In this document: piece by piece, positions 44,339 through 52,869 of the stretch
Position numbering within the stretch: position 1 is the stretch's first letter
Layout of the letters: the number at the start of each line of letters is the position of its first letter
From: Ligula intestinalis
Taxonomy: Eukaryota; Platyhelminthes; Cestoda; Diphyllobothriidea; Diphyllobothriidae
NCBI GenBank assembly: GCA_036362985.1
Contig: JAYGXS010000003.1
Coordinates: 36,516,724-36,580,723 of the forward strand
Direction: 5' to 3'
DNA: 64,000 bases
The notes under the pieces: generated by a model
Told to the model about the DNA's origin: nothing
Databases searched by the model: none
What the model saw: only the letters and a program-made list of their open reading frames with translations
Position numbers and translations under genes: made by a program

Positions 44339-46753
44339 GTGATCGACCATACGTCTGCTTTACCAATAGAAATTCCTGTATTACGAGTATTCTCTCGCAT
44401 TCGTGAAAATTTCGGGCGTGAAGCGCTTCGCATAGATCGCAGCTGGGAGCTATTCTCTACACGAGAAGCAGCAGCCTATGAACAGCTACGTTTCCTTCAC
44501 AAGTGCCTTCAACAGGATCTGACGCCACGATGCCTCAGATATAAGACACCAGTGAATACGGCTATGGGGAGAGAAGTTGCCAAAAGGTTCATCAAACAGA
44601 TGGTAAGAGTCCTCATTGATGACTGCCACCGACGCATAAGAAAGTACAAGGCCAAGATTGAGGAGGATAAAAGAAAGTGTTTCCAGATCTTCGGAGATTT
44701 TATTGCCGAGAATCTTGGAAAAACGATCTCAGCTTTAACACGAAACCGGCAGGCCAAGAAAAGGGAGATTTTGGAGAGAAAGCTGAATAAATTGAAACCT
44801 GCAGACACTACGAATTCTGACCTAGTCCACAATTTTTCGTCGAAACAATTAACAGAGCAGCAATTATACGTGCTACAGCACGAAGCCTGTTTTAATACTG
44901 CAGATGCCGACCCAATTGACTTCATTGCTACAGTGGAAGCGATGTTAGTGAGAACGGAAGCAACGGACGACACTAAACATTCAATACGACAACGTGTGAC
45001 CTCCTTGCTTATGGCTCATAAACCAGCCAGCTACATCTCGCAAAGTGAGTCAAAAGCCTTAAGAGAACTGAAAAAAGATGATAGTATTATCATCTTACCT
45101 GCTGATAAGGGACGGTCGATTGCCGTGATGAACCGACAAGATTATAATGACAAAGCTAAGACTCTTCTTGACGACAGAGCATTTTACCAACCAACACCCA
45201 ATTCGCAAACCAAAGCATTATCCAACCGATTGACTTAACTTCTCAGAGAATACAGGCGCAAGAATGTGATCACTATGAATGAGTGGCGCCAAATGAAAGT
45301 AACGGATACAGCTCTGGCGCGATTTTATGGACTACCAAAAATCCACAAACCGAATGTCCCACTTCGGCCAATCGTTGCCCTTAAAGGCAGCCCAACCTAT
45401 AACTTGGCAAAGTGGATGTCTAGAAAACTTAAATTCCTCCAAGGCAACTCGATTACCTCAGTTCAATCAGCCTCTCGATTCCTCAAGGACCTCCGAGGTT
45501 GGCCGATTCAATCAGATGAAATCATGGTCTCTTTCGACGTAACTTCATTGTTCACATCCATACCGCCAAAACTGGCACACAATATCTTACAGAAAAGACT
45601 TGAAGAGGCATATGATGAGGCCCAAAGCCCATTTAAAATTGAACATCTTATGAAGTCATTCGAATTCTGCCAGAAAACTTACTTTACCTTTGCTGGAGTA
45701 ACGTACGAACAGATCAAAGGAACTCCAATGGGCTCCCCGATCTCTGGCTAAGTGGCAGAACTGGTCCTACAGGAACTAGAAAACATCGCCTTCGCCCAAC
45801 ATGAGCCTGTATTCGGGCGCCGCTACGTCGACGACACGTTTGTCATCATCAACAGAAATATGCTGCAAAACTTCCATGACTTGCTCAATGGAATATTTCC
45901 TGACATACAATTTACACGAGAAGAAGAAAAAGAGCAGCAGCTGCCTTTCCTTGATGTGCTCGTCAAGAGAACACCCAATGGTGAATTCGAGACGACGGTT
46001 TACAGGAAGGTGACGAACACAACACAACTCCTAAGTTTTCACAGTAACCATCCAGTTACTCACAAATGGAGCTGTGTAAAAACACTCTTCAAACGGATCC
46101 AGACCCACTGCAGTAAACCAGAGGAAAAGGCACGCGAGGCCAAATATCTCCGTGACCAGTGCATGCGGAACGGTTATCCAAAAGCATTTATAAACCGATG
46201 CCTACGCGTTCGGCCCCGGAGGACCCAAACAGAAGAACCACCGAAGATATGGCACGCTCTGCCATACATAAAAGACGTCTCAGAAGCGACTGAGCGCATC
46301 GCTGCGGGGCTAGGTGTTGGAATTGCACACAGACCCAAAGCTACAATGCGCAGCAGAGTGATGCAAATAAAAGACCGGCTTACGCAGAATGAACAATCTG
46401 GTGTAGTATATCGCATCCCATGCCTAAACTGTCCCTGTAATTATACAGGTCAAACGGAACGCATGCTCGGATCGCGTATACTTGAACACAAGCAGGCCAT
46501 GCGACTAGGCGACGAATCATCACAAGTTGCAACTCACACCTACGAAACAGGCCATGAGTTCAACTTCGCTGCCGTCAAGGTACTCGCCCACGCGGGAGAC
46601 AAGACGAGCAGAGAATTTATCGAAGCCTGGTCCACGGATGAGAATTTGGTCAACAGATGTGTCGAATTAGCGCCAGCGTACAGGGCCTTACGCTATTGCA
46701 AACGATCACATCCAGACGCCCGCCGTAATCATTTGGCCCAAAATCCTCCATAA
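44339..46753 (+). pseudogene. PLE right copy ORF: RT and GIY-YIG, two in-frame TAA
   Basis: One frame of about 805 codons with TAA at 45236-45238 and 45749-45751. Order: N-terminal helical region (IDHTSALPIEIPVLRVFSRI, then SWELFSTREAAAYEQL), DKGRSIAVMNRQDYNDKA, RT blocks (YGLPKIHKPNVPLRPIVAL; FDVTSLFTSIP; TPMGSPISG), catalytic YVDD (RRYVDDTFVI at about 45820-45850), LPFLDVLVKR, then GIY-YIG (VVYRIPCLNCPCNYTGQTER near 46405-46465, with the R.LEHK helix). Length and order fit a complete PLE polyprotein apart from the stops. Both stops recur in the inverted partner. The start codon is uncertain: the listed ATG is in frame but the upstream pseudo-LTR is absent. Confidence 0.9.
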
Positions 46754-47064
46754 TCATCCCACTTTCGATGCTGACGTGGCCATTTGGCGCCCAAGCCTAC
46801 ATAATCCCTCGCTTCTCATCCTCCTTCCCTTCTCCTATGACTTTTTAATTGCCCATCCCTCCCACCATAACTACTACTTGTTTTGTTGACGATTCTATTT
46901 CTGTAAATATTTCCACACAACTTTTCGATCTTGCCTACTGGCGCTGGCTAGCACAGCTCTCATTGGCAAGTCGGCAGCACACACAATTATTGATTTTCTG
47001 CTAGTTCAAAATTTTAGTTATTGAACACACGCCCCAAGTAGCTTCCACATTTGTTGCTGTTTCT

Positions 47065-47111
47065 CCACCTCTGAAGATGGGCTCTTTTAAGAGCTGGAAA
47101 GCTCAGGAAAA
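47065..47111 (+). other. Hammerhead-like core motif in the right PLE 3' region
   Basis: CTGAAGATGGGCTCTTTTAA then GAGCTGGAAAGCTC: CUGANGA, hairpin, GAAA. Relative to the left copy, N is A instead of C and one stem II base is changed (CTC to CTG), which weakens the closing pairs. Same reservations as for 41960-42006. Confidence 0.35.
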
Positions 47112-47152
47112 AATAAATGTTTTTCCAGTGATCGACCATACGTCTCCTTTAC

Positions 47153-47161
47153 CAACAACTC
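47153..47161. repeat. Right 9-bp target-site duplication of the PLE dimer
   Basis: CAACAACTC, the second copy of 41866-41874, directly before resumed F5 endonuclease sequence. Confidence 0.8.
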
Positions 47162-47985
47162 CTCAATTATATTCCAGTCCTCAGTGACATCCCCGGAAAT
47201 AAGTAGGCCCCAGTCTATTTGTGATGCCTCTACTCTCATTTGAGAGAAGTCACCTCGCCATATATTCGGCCTTTGTGCGTCTACTGTAGGGAGTAACGAA
47301 TAAAGACCATAATCCTATGAAAGTACAGCGTGATCACTTCGACCTAGTGGAGGTTGACAGCATACCTCGTCTATACTGTCGGGATGCTTGGTAAAGACTA
47401 GGTCCAAACAACTAGCAAGTTGCCCTCTACGTGCTCTAGTTGAATAAATGACGTGTTGTGTGAGAAGGGCCTCAAGTGTTGTTTTTAGAAGATCGTGACC
47501 AAAGGCATTTTTAGAACAATTCACCCGCAAATCGTTTCAACTTATGCTGGGCGCATTGAATTCACCTATAATGACAAAATCATGTCACTTTCCTATCTCC
47601 TTTATGCACACCAGTAAACACGCATCTGTATCAGTGTCTGTCCACGGTGGTCAGTAGATGGTCACAGCTTCCAGTGGCTTCGGCCCCCGTGCTTTAATCG
47701 TCAACCAAATAGCCTCCATATCATGGGTAATCCTTTATGGCCTCTCGCACACACTTAATTCGTTTTTTACACACATAGCAACTCCTCCACCCTGGGGTTC
47801 CACTCGGTTTCGTCTCAATAGTTGGTATCCGTATAGCACCACTTCTGAATCACTGATGCTCTGCGACAGCCAGATTTGTGTTTTTGCTATACCATCAGGG
47901 GACCCATCGGCTACATGTATTCGAAGTTCATTAAACTTCGAGAATAAACACCGGGCGTTAGTATACATAAATTATAATCGGCGAG
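47162..47985 (-). pseudogene. F5 ORF2: endonuclease (broken)
   Basis: 47968-47735 holds the N-terminus (YTNARCLFSKFNELRIHVAD; SPDGIAKTQIWLSQSISDSE; VEPQGGGVAMCVKNELSV). After frame changes 47530-47315 has LASCLDLVFTKHPDSIDEV and LGRSDHAVLS with the conserved SDH. The stretch to 47162 ends with a GDVTEDWNIIEELL-type sequence that joins the RT linker at 41874. In the metal-binding TE.W motif, TQIW lacks the glutamate, one sign of decay. Confidence 0.75.
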
Positions 47986-48294
47986 ACTTCGCAGTGTCTA
48001 ATGCGTTCTGGCGTGAGTTTGCCAGTACTACTGGACTACAGCCGTCATCATCAGTGCTTCCACAGCACTATGGTAGTTTTCTGTATTATTTGGTTCCTAA
48101 AGATAGCTAGATTGCTCTCTCCAGCTCTCTCTCTCTCTTGTAGTTTTGCCACCAATTCTCGGCGTTTCAGACGTTCCGCTGGAGAGTAGTCCGGCTAAAA
48201 ACATCGTCTTATGTGAGTGGCGGAGGACTGTTTTCTGGGACAGAACCAAGTTCACCTGTTCTTTGTTATCCAAGACTATCCTGATAGGTCGAGG

Positions 48295-48996
48295 TCAGAC
48301 AGTTTCTGAATGCTCAGTAACCTGTTTGCCTATCCTGAAAGCTCCACAAACTCCTACTGTCTCTCGCTGTCTGAGAATGTCTTTTAGCAGGTCCCGAATC
48401 TTTTCGACGTCCGCATCCGTCCTTTCCTTCAGAGTAGTTCCGTTTGACTCAGGTAGGCCTTGAACGACTATGCAGTTTCGGCGGTCAAGGGAGACCCTTG
48501 ATATATTTCCAGCTCTGCTGCCATCGGAAGACCCCGAGGTATTGATAAAGATGGCTTGTTTCTTTGTGTTTCCCTTACCATCACCAGAGATAGTCTTCTT
48601 TGGAAGTTGGAATGGCACTGTTCAGAGCTGGCTTCGTGCTGCCCCCTTCTGCATTTGTGGTTTTTTCAGTGATATGTATGCAGCCTTAGCATACCCACTA
48701 CCTTGTCTTTGGTGGTTGTCTGTGTCCGAACCTACTTCACTAGAAAGTGGAGTTGAGCAATCTCCTTCTCTGATTTGAGCGTGCTGTTTGGTGGGTATGT
48801 TGTTTTGCGCAGTATTGAGAGGATTTGAGGTTGAAGCTACCAATTTCGCGGCCCGGGTTGGCGGTATCCGTTTACTTTCCTCAGTAGATGCTCCGCCCAA
48901 GGATTCTGCAATTACTCTCCTCTGCTGGCTACTCTCGTAGCCCTGATCATCATAAAATGTTTCTGGCATTCCTCTGACCAATGGAGATCCTTGCAC
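48295..48996 (-). pseudogene. F5 ORF1 (two overlapping frames)
   Basis: 48996-48622 (124 codons) is polar and low in complexity (STSNPLNTAQNNIPTKQHAQ). 48618-48295 (107 codons) carries NCIVVQGLPESNG and LKDILRQRETVGVCGAFRIG, the beginning of an RRM-like domain as in many LINE ORF1 proteins, which bind element RNA. The two are separated by a frame change near 48620, and the second ends in a stop before the usual C-terminal part. It lies directly upstream of the F5 endonuclease on the same strand. Confidence 0.65.
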
Positions 48997-49000
48997 AAAA

Positions 49001-49859
49001 TTGATGCAAGTTTGGGGATTGGAGGATTTAACGTACGCTTGAGGTTGTTTAGTTAGTTCATTGGATTAAATTGGGTCGCAAAATCTGGTTTACTAGAATT
49101 AAATTACGTTCAGATCAGAATACTGGGAGAAAATAGACGCGAAAATGGGCGAAATCAAGCGTTTGTCGATATCCGAGTAATTTCCTATGCTACTAAAAGA
49201 ACTTCTTGCGTGTGCATGTTGCACTATTAAAGAGCATTCACTTTTTAATTATATCTGTTCACAAAACGAAAAATTTAGTTTTGCATCCGCGAAATGGAGG
49301 TAAGTGTAATAAGCAGAAAGCGCATTACTTATATTTTGCAAATCTGTAAAGTTTTGTGCCATAAAATTGAATTATAAACTTTTAAAGTTGTTCTTTGCAT
49401 TACTCCATAGTAAATTTATTTTTTTATGTTTGAGGGGTTGCAGGCAAGGAAAACGTTTGAGAAATGTATAAGCATATGGAAACAAAATTAATTGTCCAAT
49501 CGATATGAAGTTGGAGACAGGTAACATAGCAAACATTTGACAGAGTTGTCACGGGACATTGCAATACAGTTTTTTTTCACAAATCGTCGTTGATATTATT
49601 GCCACTCTACTTTATATTTGTTATTATAGAACTTAATCTAGAAGTAACCAAATATGCTGAAAGCTGTTCCGTTTTAGTTCCGAAAATATTCCCATGGTTA
49701 ATATTAGAAGTCAGTTTATGGCAAACAATTGTTTTCAGCAAATCTTCATCAGACCACACATTTGCAAGGGAAATTAACGCTGTACATAACAATTAAAGTT
49801 TGAAAAGGTAGAAAAATAAATAACTTTCTAACACGGGTGCTGATTGGCCAACGCGGACT
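49001..49859. other. AT-rich stretch, possible F5 5' UTR then unassigned
   Basis: About 860 bases. The first 100 or so may be F5 5' UTR. The rest is AT-rich with no recognised gene or repeat on either strand. Confidence 0.4.
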
Positions 49860-50265
49860 ATGTCAGTTTGCGCATGTAGGCCATTTCAGCGTGTTTGTTG
49901 AGGGATTGTCGCTTGTTGGTAGGGGCGAGATCCTATCACCACCTGGTGTCGGTTTGGGCCATGGAAGTGACAGAGCTTGTTTCAGAGTCTTCTGATAACA
50001 CAGCACTGGATTTGCTAGCCTTATAGCTACTGCTTCGGCTGCTGCAAGCATCCGTTGGCGTAGGCCTTTGGAAAAATTACATGGTGTCCTGTAGACCACC
50101 TGAAAAGCTTCGTTAGTTTCGACACGATGTTTCGTATCAACTAGATGCGCGAGAATAGCACTCGAGATCGATCTAGTTTACCTTTACTTAACCAGGTCAG
50201 TATGTGCTTAAGTACCATCTTTTCGCGACACCTTGTTGTATGGCCGATGTATCCCACTCCCTAAT
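49860..50265 (-). pseudogene. PLE GIY-YIG domain fragment
   Basis: The minus strand encodes the second half of a GIY-YIG domain in several frames. It reads GYIGHTTRC near 50245, LTWLSKGK near 50195, then in 50099-49863 VVYRTPCNFSKGLRQRMLAA and AEAVAIRLANPVLCYQKTLK. It resembles the PLE at 445-1621 (VVYKVPAKHSKFLRQWILAT) more than the dimer. The RT part is not present upstream, so this is an isolated 3' piece. Confidence 0.7.
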
Positions 50266-51229
50266 TGTTAGGGGAATCAATCTACTGGCCAAAATGTCAC
50301 ATTCTGACCTTGACTTAAACATCAAAAAATTAAAGTACGCAGACATTAGACGCCAAAATATATAAGTCAAGCTTTTTTCAAGCGTAAACTTTTTTAAGAG
50401 TTTTTCTAAATCAATATTGAGCATATTAATTCGCGACTTTTGTAGTAGACGTCCATTTTTCTCGGCAATGAGTTCACATGATTGGGTGGTTCTGAAACTA
50501 TGACACACAAAGACAGCTGCATGAGAATTTTTTTTAAAGGTGGTTATTTAGGTAAAAAGCTTTCAAGATATATCTTATTTTGAAGGTTTTGGTAAGCACA
50601 TAGAATAAACTCATTATTTATGGTCAATTGACTTAAGCCAGTGAAAAGCGTAAAGTCTTAATTAGAAGTTCATGGAAGATCTGAACGTCTTCGTAATAGA
50701 AATATCAAAATAATTAAAAAATTATGGCAAAAGGCAATTACTCTTAGTGTACAAAAATGGTTTATTTGCAATTGTTCCCGACAATTCTATTTAAATTTAT
50801 TAGTCACTGACCGGTATGTCCGCCAGTGAACTTAAGCAATATATAACTCCTGTGATCTCACAATGGGGCATATCAAGCAAAAACGTGGTTGCCTTAGTAC
50901 AAAATAAGTCAAACGATGCATAAACAAAAGAAACAACTAACAGTTCTCGTGAAAACGTGCTAGAATACATACTCGGAATTTAGGCACTTCGGTAACTGCC
51001 ATACACAATATTGCACGTAATATGGAAGGACATTTATTCGAAAACTTGACAAAATGGTTATATTCCAACGTAATTCTACTTGTGCTGCTTTATATACTCA
51101 GTGGTTTTGCATGAAAGGGCCTCGTCTACATGTAAAACTAAAGTTTACCTAGTACGCCCGATTTCCACTTTTCGTAATTTTTCTCTTTGTTAAAGAAGCT
51201 GGTGTTTCTTTAAAATGTTACATTCCTTC
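50266..51229. other. AT-rich unassigned stretch
   Basis: About 960 AT-rich bases. A 103-codon minus frame (50508-50197) shows no domain. Nothing else recognised. Confidence 0.4.
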
Positions 51230-51365
51230 ATAAATCATAATATGCCCTATTGTGAAGAACAATCATAACTTTATTGCTGTAGGACTTTGGGGGCCACAGC
51301 TTGGGCTGCGTTTAAGAAAGAGGGAGTTACTTGTAAAAATCGTAGGATTGCATGAGATAGTCCGT

Positions 51366-51600
51366 CTACTGTATGACACCCGACGTCGGCAGCGGGTAAT
51401 GCTCGTCTTCTATAGCACCATTCAGCGCCATGGAGTGATCTGCGCACGGTCGTGATTTACCGGTAGGTTTCTTGACCGTCATAATCAGAGCGGCCCACGC
51501 TGAACAATTCGTGGGGCAAATAAAGTTATTTTCATGTACGCGTTTCAATTCCTCCTGGACCGCTTCTTGTTCTCCAGACGGGGCGCGTCGGTGTTACCGG
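51366..51600 (-). pseudogene. Gypsy A RT N-terminal fragment
   Basis: The minus strand reads AVQEELKRVHENNFICPTNC, SAWAALIMTVKKPTGKSRPC and HYPLPTSGVI. These are RT blocks 1 and 2 of Ty3/Gypsy pol (S.WA.PI..VKK..G..R.C.D...LN.......YPLP). The palm with the catalytic aspartates is not found downstream to 51230, so it is truncated there. Gag coding sequence and an LTR lie upstream on the same strand, with protease missing between. Confidence 0.7.
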
Positions 51601-51689
51601 GGTTGCTTTCCAGATTTCACCCTCAAAAACACCGTCGGTTTGGTACTCGTTTTTTGGGATCTTTTCATTTGCTCGGCATACTTCTTCCT

Positions 51690-52071
51690 CAGGGTTTGTG
51701 TCGTTTCAAATGTTGTTGTTGCTGCTGCTGCTTCTGTCGCAACTGCTTTTTTGCCCCGTATGCTGCTGCATCTTCCATTTCTGCTGCTACTGCTCTCTCT
51801 ATTATTGCTTCGGTTGATTCAGTTGCTGCTTCTTCTGCTTCTGTAGCTACTGTTGCCTTTTTGGGGTTGCTGCCGCTTCTTCTGTGGCTGTCACTGCTGC
51901 TTTTGCTGATATCATTGCCTCCTTTCTCGCTTTTGTAATACTGTCCTCCATCCACTCTGCTCTGTCATCACTGCGTGTCTGCTTCCAGTCTTCCTGGAAC
52001 ACTGTGATAAGAGCCGTGATAGTTATCTGCTGCACTTCGAAGAGCTTCCACATTTGTTCTACACTGCTCAT
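51690..52071 (-). pseudogene. Gypsy A gag-like N-terminus
   Basis: Minus frame 52071-51847 begins MSSVEQMWKLFEVQQITITA, the kind of start seen in flatworm Gypsy gag proteins, and goes on with a charged helical segment (AEWMEDSITKARKEAM). A shifted frame to 51689 is rich in alanine, glutamate and glutamine (EAEEAATESTEAII, QKQQQQQQHLKR) from trinucleotide-rich sequence. It follows the LTR by about 60 bases. No zinc knuckle is seen before the RT fragment. Confidence 0.5.
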
Positions 52072-52129
52072 GTTGTGAAGTCACTTGTTATGATTTTGTG
52101 TGTTTACCTGCGTTGCCCCTTGTTATGTC

Positions 52130-52344
52130 TCCCTGTCTTACGTGTGGAAGAGAGAACAGAAAGGATAGTAGAGGACAGTCTACTGCAATAGGTTTTGGGT
52201 GTATATCAACTTCTGCGCTTGTGCCTTTACTTCTCAGTGTCTCAGTTAGCAAACAGTCTTTGTCTGCTTTGTCTCTTTTCAGTAGTCCACGCGCAAGGTG
52301 CCTATTCGGACGGCCATTAAGTGGTGTCCTCAGGGTGACAAAAC

Positions 52345-52345
<1 letters not shown>
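52130..52345 (-). repeat. Gypsy A 5' LTR, distal part
   Basis: On the minus strand it continues the LTR begun at 57437-57312: GTCACCCTGAGGACACC, GGCACCTTGCGCGTGGAC, GAGACAAAGCAGACAAAGAC, then GTAGACTGTCCTCTACTATC. Homologous to 39290-39350 and 36490-36745. The LTR is split by copy G. The LTR/gag boundary and primer-binding site are not clear. Confidence 0.6.

Positions 52346-52376
<31 letters not shown>
52346..52376. repeat. (TAA)n microsatellite tail of copy G
   Basis: Ten or so AAT/TAA units in plus-strand reading, at the 3' terminus of the minus-strand LINE. Such short tandem tails are typical of CR1-like elements. Copy B ends in a similar run. Confidence 0.85.
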
Positions 52377-52869
52377 TTGTATATTTAAGGCCCAAGGGGC
52401 CCTGTCGTTACAAACTTAGTGCTATCGTGAAAATAAAAATAATAATGATAAGCAGTGAACTCTTATAAATAATTGTCATCGGCAGTCAAAAAAACTCCTA
52501 GATCGGTGGATGAGTTCAGCGGGCCACCGAGTTCAAAAAAAGTTTAGGAGAAAAAACTGCCTTAATAGGTAAAAGGGTTTGATGTGGTTAGTTTGGGACC
52601 TGATGTTGAGGGTTCGGGACGTTTATGGTCATGGGAAAAAATAGTATATCGTTGAGTTAGGAAGGGGTCATCCGGATGGCAGGAGAAGGCAGTAGAAGTC
52701 AAGGCAACGTCATCGAGTTGCGACCCACCAGATTCCAGAGCCAATCGCGAAGACCACAACGAAGGTTGCAAAAACGGAGAAGAATTCGCAGCCCTTGGAA
52801 GTGATGCTTGACTCTGCAGAGGGAAATGCTAACATATTTAGAAACCATTTTAGTATCCTGGGAAGAGCT

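Larger units (their letters stand above)
41875..47152. mobile_element. Head-to-head inverted Penelope-like element dimer (5.3 kb)
   Basis: Two PLE copies run outward from a centre near 44335. The left copy (minus, 41875-44334) lacks its first 130 or so codons; the right copy (plus, 44335-47152) has them. Arms 41919-44334 and 44737-47152 are inverted repeats of about 2.4 kb, with almost no differences in coding sequence. The left end extends past the right end's limit into a second copy of the ORF start (VIDHTSPLPIEIPGIRVFSS at 41940-41880), the kind of terminal redundancy called a pseudo-LTR in PLEs. A 9-bp direct repeat flanks the whole. Known Penelope insertions often carry an inverted 5'-truncated partner. 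Confidence 0.9.
41919..47152. repeat. 2.4-kb inverted repeat arms with 0.4-kb spacer
   Basis: Position x pairs with 89071 minus x. Left arm 41919-44334, right arm 44737-47152, spacer 44335-44736. The 333-codon and 161-codon open segments are identical in both arms at the protein level. Differences that I noticed are a V/I-to-A codon change in the DKGRSI.VMNRQD stretch, two changes in the CTGANGATG...GAAA motif and a few in the 3' UTR. Confidence 0.95.
44335..47152 (+). mobile_element. PLE right copy (plus), most complete PLE here
   Basis: Starts at AGTGATCGACCATACGTC, the point where PLE tails elsewhere run into the ORF start. It contains the ORF (44339-46753), a 3' UTR of about 300 bases, the hammerhead-like motif and a short second copy of the ORF start (GTGATCGACCATACGTCTCC at 47129-47148). 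The pseudo-LTR upstream of the ORF is missing because the inverted partner begins there. Confidence 0.85.
39790..49000 (-). mobile_element. F5 CR1-like retrotransposon, split by a PLE dimer
   Basis: Minus-strand LINE with ORF1 (48996-48295), endonuclease (about 47985 to 47153) and RT (41874 to about 39900). The endonuclease/RT boundary is interrupted by 5.3 kb of PLE sequence. Joining 47162 to 41874 while keeping one copy of the 9-base repeat CAACAACTC gives one open frame across the junction, so this was one element. The 5' and 3' ends are approximate. Confidence 0.85.

Noticed and set aside
45236..45751. TAA read as tyrosine (a reassignment proposed for flatworm mitochondria)
   Set aside because: The element is nuclear, and other elements in the window are also broken by TAA together with TAG, TGA and frameshifts.
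51534..51938. Leucine/serine/cysteine-rich plus-strand frames near 51472-51938
   Set aside because: They are the opposite strand of trinucleotide-rich Gypsy gag sequence.
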